This document shows positions 1 to 7,128 of a stretch of 64,000 nucleotides of DNA, in pieces. The notes under the pieces were generated by a model that was given only the letters and a program-made list of their open reading frames with translations, ran no database searches and was not told the DNA's origin. Made by a program: the position numbers and the translations under genes. Every line of letters starts with the position of its first letter. Position 1 is the stretch's first letter. Origin of the DNA: an uncultured Clostridia bacterium (GTDB lineage: Bacteria; Bacillota; Clostridia; Lachnospirales; Anaerotignaceae); NCBI GenBank assembly GCA_910586765.1, contig CAJUJJ010000006.1:40078-104077 (forward strand), written 5' to 3'.

Positions 1-323
1 CACAGTTAAAAAAGGAAAAAGAAGAATTGAAAAAGAATTACAATGAAAAACTGAAACAGTATGCAGTGCAATCTGCATTAAAAGAAGCAGGCGGAAGAAA
101 TACAAAAGCATTGCTTGCGTTGGTAGAATTGGACGAAATTGTTTTAAATGAAGATGGAACAATAGAAGGATTGGATATAAAAAAATTAAAAAGAGAAGTC
201 CCTTATTTATTTGAAGAAGAAAACAAAAAAATAGAGGGAACAGGATATTATAGTACAAACAAAAAAACAGATAAAAAAAGTGAAGCAGCAAAACAATTTC
301 AAGCAGCATTGATGAGAAGATAA
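1..323 (+). CDS. Phage scaffolding protein, GP20 family (5' end outside window)
   Basis: The reading frame is open to the left edge, so the N-terminus is missing; a TTG at 27 is internal. The visible part begins with a Lys/Glu coiled coil and continues with ALKEAGGRNTKALLALVELD and an acidic segment ending PYLFEEE, the pattern of the phage GP20 minor structural/scaffolding family. Such proteins direct capsid assembly and then leave or are degraded. It lies 16 bp upstream of the major capsid gene, the usual scaffold-capsid order. Family call is firm; the missing N-terminus prevents a length comparison. Confidence 0.85.
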   Translation, partial: QLKKEKEELKKNYNEKLKQYAVQSALKEAGGRNTKALLALVELDEIVLNEDGTIEGLDIKKLKREVPYLFEEENKKIEGTGYYSTNKKTDKKSEAAKQFQAALMRR

Positions 324-339
324 AAGGAGGAAAAATAGT

Positions 340-1278
340 ATGAGTATTAATACAATAGAATATGCAAAAATATTTATGGAAGCGTTAGATGAGCAACTGG
401 TAGCAGGAGCAACAAGCGGTTGGATGGAAGAAAACAGCGGACAAGTGCAGTATACAGGAGGAAATGAGGTAAAAATACCAAAAATAGAATTAAATGGTCT
501 GGGTACATATGATAGAGATAATGGATTTGTGCAAGGTGCAGTTACATTAACATATGAAACAAAACAAATGACACAAGATAGAGGAAGAACATTTCAGCTT
601 GATGCGATAGATGTAGATGAAACAAATTTCGCATTGGTAGCAGGAAATGTAATGGGAGAATTTCAGAGAACAAAAGTAATACCAGAAATTGACGCATATC
701 GCTATAGTAAAATAGCAGAATTGGCAACACAAAATAAAAAAGTGTCTAATTACCACGCAGAAAAAGATAGTATTGTGCAAAAACTTCTGGAAGAAATTAC
801 AATTATAAAAGATATTGTGGGAGATGAGAATGAAGTAATTGTAACAATGTCAACAAAAGTAGCGAATTTATTGGATATAGCAAGTAATCATATGCTGGAG
901 AGCGGTACTTTTCAACAAGGAAATGTGGAATTAAAAGTAAAAAATATTGATGGAAGTCCTATTATAAGAGTGCCTTCTGCAAGATTAAAAACAGGGTATC
1001 AGTTTTTTGATGGAGTAACAGAAGGAGAAAAAGAAGGCGGATTTGAAGCAAAAACAGATGCAAAAGATATTAATTGGATTATTGCAGTTCGTCATGCGTT
1101 GATTGGAGTATCTAAAACAGATGTCACAAGAATATTTGACCCATTAACAAATCAAAAAGCAAATGCTTGGAAAATTGATTACAGAAAGTATCATGATTTA
1201 TGGATACCAGATAATGCAGTAGAAGGAATATGGGTAAATATTGATGGACAAGTAACAACGTCAACAGGGGATAAATAA
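340..1278 (+). CDS. Phage major capsid protein (HK97-fold type)
   Basis: A 312-residue protein forming the icosahedral head shell. It starts at ATG 340 behind a strong AAAGGAGG. The N-terminal part has the Gly-rich stretch with KIPKIELNGLGTYDRDNGF and a conserved acidic segment typical of capsid proteins in PBSX/skin-like and related clostridial phages. There is no long N-terminal delta domain, consistent with the separate scaffold gene just upstream. The connector gene follows after one base. Its presence shows that this module encodes a head as well as a tail, so it is phage- or PBSX-like rather than a headless tailocin. Confidence 0.88.
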   Translation: MSINTIEYAKIFMEALDEQLVAGATSGWMEENSGQVQYTGGNEVKIPKIELNGLGTYDRDNGFVQGAVTLTYETKQMTQDRGRTFQLDAIDVDETNFALVAGNVMGEFQRTKVIPEIDAYRYSKIAELATQNKKVSNYHAEKDSIVQKLLEEITIIKDIVGDENEVIVTMSTKVANLLDIASNHMLESGTFQQGNVELKVKNIDGSPIIRVPSARLKTGYQFFDGVTEGEKEGGFEAKTDAKDINWIIAVRHALIGVSKTDVTRIFDPLTNQKANAWKIDYRKYHDLWIPDNAVEGIWVNIDGQVTTSTGDK

Positions 1279-1279
1279 A

Positions 1280-1720
1280 ATGGAACAAAATAATGAAAAA
1301 GAAAAATATTTTGTAACAGCAGAAGAAATATACCAAAAAATAAAACAACTTCGAAAACAGAAAGAAGAAGTAAAAGAATATGAAACAGAGCAGGAAACTG
1401 TATATGAGGCAGAGCAAGAAGAACAAACAGATGAAATATTGCTTTTTGCAAGTGAAAGAAGCATTGAAATGGTAAAAGGGTATTGTAATATAGAACAAAT
1501 TCCTATAGAACTAAAAAATGTTTGTGTAGAAATAGCGATGTTACTTTATGACAATGAGAACTATGGAGAAGAAGAAAAAAGTGCTCGTTTAAAAAGTATA
1601 ACAGAAGGAAATGTTTCAGTAAGTTATCAAAATGAAGCAAGTAGCTGGAAAGAGCAAAAAAGTGTTTTGATGAAAATGTTTTCAGAAGAATTGAATAAGT
1701 TTAGAAAAATGAAATGGTAA
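1280..1720 (+). CDS. Head-tail connector (gp6/YqbG-like)
   Basis: A 146-residue protein. The C-terminal 90 residues contain VKGYCNIEQIPIELKNVCVE and a helical segment ending in an aromatic/basic tail, the usual pattern of gp6-type connectors that form the ring under the portal. The first 55 residues are an unusual charged Glu/Lys/Gln extension that is not normal for the family. It starts 2 bp after the capsid stop without a separate strong ribosome site, so translational coupling is likely. Neighbours (capsid before, closure and terminator after) match the standard head-to-tail order. Confidence 0.75.
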   Translation: MEQNNEKEKYFVTAEEIYQKIKQLRKQKEEVKEYETEQETVYEAEQEEQTDEILLFASERSIEMVKGYCNIEQIPIELKNVCVEIAMLLYDNENYGEEEKSARLKSITEGNVSVSYQNEASSWKEQKSVLMKMFSEELNKFRKMKW

Positions 1721-1748
1721 TAAAGTAAAAGAAAAGAGGTGAAATATT

Positions 1749-2099
1749 ATAAAAAGGGCAAAAAAAGATATAGAGAAATTTTTTAATGAAAACTGTATTG
1801 TGACAGAGTGGGAGAAACAAAAACAATATTGGGGAGAAACATTGCTTGCGGAAAAAGAGCAAAAAAAGCAAATAAAATGTAGATTGTGTAGAAGTCCTAA
1901 AATAGCAGTAAAAAATGGTGTTTTACCTGCAGAGGTAATATATGATGCTGTGCTGCTATTTTGTAAAGATGATGTAATAGTGGCAGGGAGTAAAATTAAA
2001 ATGGAAAAGGAGGGAGGGGAAATATTTCAATGTGTAGGGGAAATGGTAAGTTATAATACACATAATGAAATTGCATTAAAAAGAGAAGATATAACATAA
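1749..2099 (+). CDS. Probable head closure / head-tail attachment protein, non-ATG start
   Basis: Open from 1743 with no ATG near the ribosome site. A good AGAGGTGA (1735-1742) sits the right distance from ATA 1749 (or ATT 1746), giving 116 residues beginning with KRAKKDIEKFFNENC. The first standard start, GTG 1800, has no ribosome site and would remove a plausible N-terminal helix. The C-terminal half is beta-rich with VIVAGSKIKMEKEGG and ends in a short NEIALKREDI strand, consistent with small closure proteins of the XkdH/gp10 type. Position between connector and tail terminator supports this; sequence similarity alone is weak. Confidence 0.6.
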   Translation: MKRAKKDIEKFFNENCIVTEWEKQKQYWGETLLAEKEQKKQIKCRLCRSPKIAVKNGVLPAEVIYDAVLLFCKDDVIVAGSKIKMEKEGGEIFQCVGEMVSYNTHNEIALKREDIT

Positions 2100-2112
2100 A
2101 GGGGGGAAATGA

Positions 2113-2553
2113 ATGGAAAAAGGAGTATTGCAAATTATAAAAGAGATGGTAATAAAAGCAATAGCACAAGAATTTGAACACAGCGAAGTGTATGGAGAAG
2201 AAGTACCTCAAAAAGGAAGTAAAAATTGTTTTGGAGTAACTGTAAAAAGTGTAGAACAAAAACCACTTTTAAAAGGCAGACGAGAACAATGGATAACAAT
2301 GAATGTAGAATATAGAAATGATACAGAAAAAAGAGCAAAAACAGAAAGCACACAAAATGCCGAAATATTGTATGATGTGCTGTCGCTGATAGGAGAAGGA
2401 AAAGATAAATTTTTTGCAGTAAAAATGCAGCATACTATGACAGAAAAAGGATTTGAGTTTGAAGTAGTTTATTATGTTCAAATTATGCCTGTTGTGACAG
2501 AAAGGAAAATGGAAAGACTGGAGCATAATGGAAGTAAGGTAGTAGGATATTAA
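2113..2553 (+). CDS. Phage tail terminator family protein (DUF6838-like)
   Basis: A 146-residue protein that would cap the tail end joined to the head. It starts at ATG 2113 after GGGGGGAAATGA. Typical features are an N-terminal helix (IKEMVIKAIAQEF), the YGEEVPQ segment, a beta strand with CFGVTV and a C-terminal strand VVYYVQIM. This resembles the terminator proteins that lie just before the sheath gene in PBSX-like clostridial phages. Neighbours agree. Confidence 0.72.
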   Translation: MEKGVLQIIKEMVIKAIAQEFEHSEVYGEEVPQKGSKNCFGVTVKSVEQKPLLKGRREQWITMNVEYRNDTEKRAKTESTQNAEILYDVLSLIGEGKDKFFAVKMQHTMTEKGFEFEVVYYVQIMPVVTERKMERLEHNGSKVVGY

Positions 2554-2571
2554 TGGTAAGGAGGAAAAGGA

Positions 2572-2745
2572 GTGCAGGAAGAAAAAGATGTGTATGAAAA
2601 AGAGCAGTTTTTGAAAAGTAAAAATAAAAAATGGAATAAAGATGTTATACAAGCAGTGTTAAAAGAAGGAAAACAGTATAGTAAAAAAGAAGCCGAAAGA
2701 TTAATAAAAATGTATTTAGAGGGAAAAAGAGAAAGGAGAAGATGA
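2572..2745 (+). CDS. Small phage protein of unknown function (57 aa)
   Basis: A short gene with GTG start at 2572 behind a clear AAGGAGG (2559-2565), stop at 2745, and only 6 bp before the sheath start. The protein is highly charged (MQEEKDVYEKEQF at the start, KKEAERLIKMYLEG near the end, GKRERRR at the C-terminus) and mostly helical. A small gene in this position is common between the terminator and sheath genes of PBSX-like elements (compare ykzL), but I do not recognise a family. It is supported by ribosome site, spacing and unbroken operon packing. Confidence 0.6.
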   Translation: MQEEKDVYEKEQFLKSKNKKWNKDVIQAVLKEGKQYSKKEAERLIKMYLEGKRERRR

Positions 2746-2751
2746 AGGCGT

Positions 2752-4059
2752 ATGGCATTAGGAGGAGGTACTTATTTAGTACAAAATAAAATATTACCTG
2801 GAGCGTATATCAATTTTGTATCACAACCAAGAGCAATGGGAACATTGGGAGAAAGAGGTACTGTGTGTATGGCACTGGAATTGGATTGGGGAAAAAGTGG
2901 CATGATGACAGTAGAAGCAGAAGAATTTCAAACAGAGGCACAGGATATATTTGGATATGATTATACTCATGAGAAAATGAAACCGCTGAGAGAATTGTTT
3001 TTGTATGCAAAAAAGGCATTGCTTTATCGCTGTAATAGTGGGGAAAAGGCAAGTGCAAAAATAGGAGAATGTACTGTTCAGGCGAAATATGGCGGAACAA
3101 GAGGAAATGATATAAAAATTGTAGTTACAAAAAATGTAGATGATGAAACTGCATTTGATGTAAAAACATATTTAGATTTGGTATTGCAGGATACACAAAC
3201 AGCGAAAACGATAGAAGAATTAAATGAAAATACTTATGTAACATTTCAGGGAACAGGGGCATTGCAAGCAAATGCAGGAATAAACTTGATAGGCGGAACA
3301 AATAAAGAAGTAACTGGAAATGATTATGCTGATTTTTTGGAAGAAGCAGAGAAAGAAAACTTTAATGTTTTGGCTTATGCAGGAGATGATGAAGTAACAA
3401 AAGGATTGTTTACAGCATTTACAAAAAGATTGAGAAATGAAGAAGGGGTAAAATTTGTAACAGTACTGTTTGATTATACAAAAGCAGATTTTGAGGGGGT
3501 TATATCTGTAACAAATGAGACAGAAGAACAAAAAACAGCTTTGGTGTATTGGACAGCAGGAGCGGAAGCGGGAGCAGAAGTAAATGAAAGTATTACAAAT
3601 AGAAAATATAATGGAGAATATAGCGTTAAAGCAAAATATAAAAAATCAAGATTTGTAGAAGGATTGCAAAATGGAGAGTTTTTGTATTATGAAGATGGCG
3701 ATGATATTAGAGTGCTGAGAGATATTAATACATTTACATCATTTGAAAGTAATAAAAATAGTGATTTTTCAAGCAATAGAGTAATACGAGTGCTTGATGC
3801 AATAGCGAATGATGTAGCGAGAATATTTAGTCAGTATTACTTGGGAAAACAAAGTAATAATGATAATGGAAGAAATCTGTTAAAAGCAGAATTGATACAG
3901 TATCATGAGCAGTTGGAAGGAATAGAAGCAATAGAAGGATTTGAACCAGAAGATATTACAATTATGCAGGGAATAGAAAAGCAAGATGTTGTAGTGTATG
4001 AGAAAGTAAAACCAACAGATGCTATGGAAAAATTGTATATGAAAGTAGAAGTCATTTAA
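2752..4059 (+). CDS. xkdK: Contractile tail sheath protein (XkdK-like)
   Basis: A 435-residue sheath subunit; rings of it contract to drive the tube through the target envelope. The N-terminus has LPGAYINFVS and the Gly-rich RGTVCMALELDWG typical of the XkdK group. The middle contains YGGTRGNDIKI, the inserted beta domain, and the C-terminal part has the conserved RVIRVLDAIANDVARIF helix and a terminal strand used for subunit linking. Length is normal for PBSX-type sheaths and well below the 567 residues of the unrelated sheath at 60149. ATG 2752 is chosen. Confidence 0.9.
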   Translation: MALGGGTYLVQNKILPGAYINFVSQPRAMGTLGERGTVCMALELDWGKSGMMTVEAEEFQTEAQDIFGYDYTHEKMKPLRELFLYAKKALLYRCNSGEKASAKIGECTVQAKYGGTRGNDIKIVVTKNVDDETAFDVKTYLDLVLQDTQTAKTIEELNENTYVTFQGTGALQANAGINLIGGTNKEVTGNDYADFLEEAEKENFNVLAYAGDDEVTKGLFTAFTKRLRNEEGVKFVTVLFDYTKADFEGVISVTNETEEQKTALVYWTAGAEAGAEVNESITNRKYNGEYSVKAKYKKSRFVEGLQNGEFLYYEDGDDIRVLRDINTFTSFESNKNSDFSSNRVIRVLDAIANDVARIFSQYYLGKQSNNDNGRNLLKAELIQYHEQLEGIEAIEGFEPEDITIMQGIEKQDVVVYEKVKPTDAMEKLYMKVEVI

Positions 4060-4079
4060 TTTGGTGAGGGGGTAAAAAG

Positions 4080-4535
4080 ATGGCATATTTGAGAGCAAAA
4101 GATACTATTAATGGAGCACTGGGTACTTGCTTTGCATTAATCAATGGTAATCGATATGAAATTATGCAGGCGAAAAATGTAGAAGCAAAAGTGGAAAAAA
4201 CAAAATCAGAAATACCAATATTGGGATTGACATCAAAGCAACATAAAGCTGGAGGCTGGAAGGGTACTGGAACAATGGAAGTGTATTATGTATCAAGTCT
4301 GTTTCGAAAAGTAATGTTGGAATATATGAAAAATGGAGTAGATACCTATTTTGAATTGCTTGTAACAAATGAAGACCCTACAAGTGAAACAGGAAAACAA
4401 ACAGTACTTTTGAAAGGTGTTAATATTGATAGTATGTTTATCACAAAATTAGATGTAGATAAAGAAGCACTTGATGAAGTGTTGACATTTACATTTAATG
4501 ATGCAGATTTGCTGGAAGAATTTAAAGAATTGTAA
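4080..4535 (+). CDS. xkdM: Tail tube protein (XkdM-like)
   Basis: A 151-residue inner tube subunit. It shows the XkdM pattern: N-terminal DTINGALGTCFALINGNRYE, then EIPILGLTSKQHKAGGWKGTG, the YF near TNEDP, and the C-terminal strand LTFTFNDADLL. It follows the sheath after 20 bp with GGTGAGGGGG as ribosome site. It is separated from the next gene by a strong stem-loop, which may set the high tube-to-chaperone ratio. Confidence 0.88.
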   Translation: MAYLRAKDTINGALGTCFALINGNRYEIMQAKNVEAKVEKTKSEIPILGLTSKQHKAGGWKGTGTMEVYYVSSLFRKVMLEYMKNGVDTYFELLVTNEDPTSETGKQTVLLKGVNIDSMFITKLDVDKEALDEVLTFTFNDADLLEEFKEL

Positions 4536-4548
4536 AAAGAAGAATAAA

Positions 4549-4574
4549 GTCCTCCATCTTATTAGATGGGGGAC
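4549..4574 (+). terminator. Intra-operon stem-loop after sheath and tube genes
   Basis: An 11-bp stem with one G-T pair (left arm 4549-4559, loop TATT, right arm 4564-4574). No U-run follows, so it is more likely a partial terminator, attenuator or 3'-end stabiliser that keeps sheath/tube mRNA in excess of the downstream assembly genes. Confidence 0.5.
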
Positions 4575-4606
4575 ATATGTTATATAGATAAAGGAGAAGG
4601 AAAAAA

Positions 4607-4951
4607 ATGAAGGCATATTATAAACAAAATAGAAAACAAATAGAAAGTAAAAATATAGTAATTTCGGAAAGATTGACAGATGAGCAGGGAAATGCAGTAA
4701 TATGGGAAGTAAAACCATTAAGCCAAAAAGAAAATGAAAATATATTAAAAAAATGTAGAGTAATGAAAGAAGAAAGAAAACAGAATTTATATGAAGTAAT
4801 GGTGTTGGCAGAAAGTGTTGTATTTCCAGACTTAAATAATATAGAATTGCAAAATAAATATCATGTAGTAGGAAAAGAAGCATTGCTTTTGGAATTGCTG
4901 ACAGCAGGAGAATATGAAAAGTTGAAAAATGTGGTGGAAGAAGTGCAGTAA
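4607..4951 (+). CDS. xkdN: Tail assembly chaperone 1 (XkdN-like)
   Basis: A 114-residue protein of the XkdN-like chaperone family: SERLTDEQGNAVIWEVKPLS, a Glu/Lys helix, VVFPDLNNIELQ and LLTAGEYEKL at the C-terminus. These chaperones coat the tape measure before the tube forms. ATG 4607 follows AAAGGAGAAGG. Unlike classical chaperone genes there is no -1-frame extension: the gene is followed after 16 bp by the LysM gene, not by a tape measure. A paralogue lies at 6615. Confidence 0.82.
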   Translation: MKAYYKQNRKQIESKNIVISERLTDEQGNAVIWEVKPLSQKENENILKKCRVMKEERKQNLYEVMVLAESVVFPDLNNIELQNKYHVVGKEALLLELLTAGEYEKLKNVVEEVQ

Positions 4952-4967
4952 AAGGGGAGGAAAAAAT

Positions 4968-5630
4968 ATGTATCGATTTTATATGAAACAAAATGGAGAA
5001 CAGATATTACTGCCAGTAGCACCATCAGAATTAATAACAACTGTAGAGGGAGAAAGTGAAAAAGTAGATTTAGTGAATATAGGGGAGGGAAGTATATTAA
5101 AAGATATAGGATTGAGAAGAATTTCTTTTACAGTGTTGCTGCCAGCAGTACAGTATAGTTTTGTACAAACAGAAGGTGTCCTTCAGCCACCTATATTTTT
5201 TTTAAATCAGTTTAGACAGTATAAAATGAGTAAAAAACCAGTAAGTTTGATTGTATTTCGAAAATTGGTAAATGGTACAGAATTATTTAGCGGAAATATA
5301 GATGTTTCTTTTGAAAAATATACAGTGTTAGAAAGAGGTGGAGAACAAGGTGATTTTTGGGTAGAAGTGAATTTAAAAGAGTATAGAAAAATTACGTCTA
5401 CAACATATAAAATGGAGCAAAAAGAAGGTCAAACAGTGTTAGAAGAATTTGGAGCAAAAAGGGAAGGGAAAGAAGTTCCAAATACTTATACTGTAAAGCA
5501 AGGAGATAGTCTTTGGAAAATTGCACAAACAATGCTAAATGATGGTAGTCGCTATAAAGAGATTGCAGAAAAAAATAATATAGTAAATCCAAATAAAATA
5601 CAAGTGGGGCAAATATTGCGTTTGGGGTGA
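4968..5630 (+). CDS. xkdP: LysM-domain tail/baseplate protein (XkdP-like)
   Basis: A 220-residue protein. The N-terminal 160 residues match the phage LysM-associated domain (FYMKQNGEQILLPVAPSEL, later ISFTVLLPA). The C-terminus is one LysM repeat, NTYTVKQGDSLWKIAQ ... NPNKIQVGQILRLG, which binds N-acetylglucosamine-containing glycan or acts as a structural hub-tube adaptor. ATG 4968 with AGGGGAGG is preferred over an upstream in-frame ATG at 4929 that overlaps the chaperone gene. The hub protein gene follows 6 bp downstream. Confidence 0.87.
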   Translation: MYRFYMKQNGEQILLPVAPSELITTVEGESEKVDLVNIGEGSILKDIGLRRISFTVLLPAVQYSFVQTEGVLQPPIFFLNQFRQYKMSKKPVSLIVFRKLVNGTELFSGNIDVSFEKYTVLERGGEQGDFWVEVNLKEYRKITSTTYKMEQKEGQTVLEEFGAKREGKEVPNTYTVKQGDSLWKIAQTMLNDGSRYKEIAEKNNIVNPNKIQVGQILRLG

Positions 5631-5636
5631 TAAAAA

Positions 5637-6611
5637 GTGAATGTCAAAATGCTTATAGAAAATAATGGAAAAGTATATGATGCAACAAATTTGTTAGAAG
5701 GGGAAGTTACTATTGAGAAAAGTATATTAGGGACTTGTGGAAAAATGACTTGCTTTATTATAAGAGATGGCATTACACAGTTTGTAGAAGGAAATCAAAT
5801 ACAATTTTATGCAGAAGATAAGTTATTTTTTTCAGGGTGGATAATGAGAAAAAGTAGAACTTCAAAACAAATTATAGAAGTAACAGCATATGACCAATTT
5901 TTTTATTTAGTGCAAAATAAAGACACTTATGTGTATTATAACAAAAAAGCATCAGAACTGATACAAATGATAGCAAATGATTATGGTCTGGAGACAGGAA
6001 ATATTTGTGATACAGTATGGAAAATTCCTCAAAGAATAGAAGAAGGCCAAACACTTTGGGATATGATTAATACTGCATTGAATATGACAAAAAAAGAAAT
6101 TGGAAAAGAATATTTTTTTTATGATGAACAAGGAAAACTGACACTGACAGAAAAAAGCGATATGATAACAAATGAAGTGTTACAGTGCAATGGAAGTATA
6201 GAAGATTATATTTATACAACAGATATATCAGAAGATACTTATAATGGTATACAACTATTTCAGGCAGGAAGATTGGAAACAGAAAAGTTGTCTTATAGAG
6301 AAGAAAAAGAGGAAGAAGTCAAAAAATGGGGAAGGATATTGTACTATCAGAGAGTAGACCATAGATTGACGCAATATGATTTAAAAGCAATGGGAGATAG
6401 TTTTTTAGCACAAAAATGTCGTGTAAAAAAGACATTACTATTAAAACAACTTTCAGAAAAATTGATATTGATACCTGGTCAGTCTGTTTGTATAGAATTG
6501 CCAGAATTGGCTGAAATAAGTTTAAAAGGAATGTTTGTGATAGAAAAAGGGATTTATCATTTTTTTAATGGAGGATATAAGGCAGATTTAAGTATAAGAA
6601 TGGAGGAATAA
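5637..6611 (+). CDS. xkdQ: Baseplate hub protein (XkdQ/YqbQ-like)
   Basis: A 324-residue protein with GTG start at 5637 behind GGGGTGA. The order is the N-terminal beta domain with SGWIMRKSRTSKQIIEVTAYDQ, the middle KASELIQMIANDYGL, a QTLWDMINTAL helix and a C-terminal barrel with IPGQSVCIELPEL. This is the pattern of the XkdQ/late-control-D-like hub that closes the tube at the baseplate. In PBSX it follows XkdP directly, as here. Confidence 0.85.
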   Translation: MNVKMLIENNGKVYDATNLLEGEVTIEKSILGTCGKMTCFIIRDGITQFVEGNQIQFYAEDKLFFSGWIMRKSRTSKQIIEVTAYDQFFYLVQNKDTYVYYNKKASELIQMIANDYGLETGNICDTVWKIPQRIEEGQTLWDMINTALNMTKKEIGKEYFFYDEQGKLTLTEKSDMITNEVLQCNGSIEDYIYTTDISEDTYNGIQLFQAGRLETEKLSYREEKEEEVKKWGRILYYQRVDHRLTQYDLKAMGDSFLAQKCRVKKTLLLKQLSEKLILIPGQSVCIELPELAEISLKGMFVIEKGIYHFFNGGYKADLSIRMEE

Positions 6612-6614
6612 ATT

Positions 6615-6983
6615 GTGATAGAAGAAAAATATTTACCAGAGGATAAAGAAATTGAAGTATCTAAAAGATTTTTAGGAGAAAATGGACAAGCATTGAAATG
6701 GAAAATAAGGGCATTAAAAGAAAAGGAACACCAAAAAATAAAAGAAAGAAAAATAGGAGAAGGGATAGAACAGTATTGGGGAAGATTGTGTGCTAGTTGT
6801 GTTGTAATACCAAACTTGAATGATAAAGAACTTTTAAAAAGCTATGGCTGTGATAAAGCAGATGAAGTGCTAAAAGAGATGCTGACAATGGGAGAATATA
6901 TGATACTTTTGAAAGCGGTAAAAGAGCAAAATTGTTTTGAACAAAGAGAAGAAAAAATTAAAAATGATATAAAAAAGCAATAA
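6615..6983 (+). CDS. Tail assembly chaperone 2, upstream (short) product
   Basis: A 122-residue XkdN paralogue with GTG start at 6615 after GGAGG. The family pattern is clear: VSKRFLGENGQALKWKIRAL, VVIPNLNDKELLKSYG and LTMGEYMILLKAV align with the same blocks in the chaperone at 4607. The last codons are AAA AAG CAA TAA preceded by A, giving the -1 slippery heptamer A AAA AAG six bases before the stop. The zero-frame product would be the abundant short chaperone. The gene lies between the hub gene and the coiled-coil gene, an unusual place for a chaperone unless a tape measure follows. Confidence 0.8.
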   Translation: MIEEKYLPEDKEIEVSKRFLGENGQALKWKIRALKEKEHQKIKERKIGEGIEQYWGRLCASCVVIPNLNDKELLKSYGCDKADEVLKEMLTMGEYMILLKAVKEQNCFEQREEKIKNDIKKQ

Positions 6984-7123
6984 AGGAGGGCAAAGCAGAA
7001 GCAGATTATGCTGCTTATGTTCTCCGACATTATCATATATTGCCAAGCCAATATTTTCATTTGGATTTTGAAGAAAAAATGTTTATAAAAAGTGTTGTGG
7101 ATTTGGAATTGTATGAGAGGTGA
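6968..7123 (+). CDS. Chaperone 2 frameshift extension (-1 frame)
   Basis: This -1-frame ORF opens after a TGA at 6965-6967 and runs to TGA 7121-7123. A shift at 6971-6977 adds 48 residues to 121 zero-frame residues (about 169 in total). The extension reads as a real protein domain (ADYAAYVLRHYHILPSQYFH, then a Phe/Glu/Lys segment, ending DLELYER), with the HxLPSxYFxLxxEEK-type pattern seen in the second part of phage chaperone fusions. It has no start codon near the AAAGGAGGG at 6982-6990, so independent translation is unlikely. Confidence 0.7.
   Translation, partial: YKKAIKEGKAEADYAAYVLRHYHILPSQYFHLDFEEKMFIKSVVDLELYER
6971..6977 (+). other. Programmed -1 ribosomal frameshift site A AAA AAG
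   Basis: The heptamer is in the X XXY YYZ phase relative to the chaperone 2 zero frame (codons AAA 6972-6974 and AAG 6975-6977). It is identical in sequence to the well-known bacterial dnaX slippery site. The zero-frame stop follows one codon later, and the -1 frame stays open for another 146 bases. This is the standard arrangement for chaperone G/GT pairs in tailed phages. Confidence 0.72.
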
Positions 7124-7128
7124 TGATA

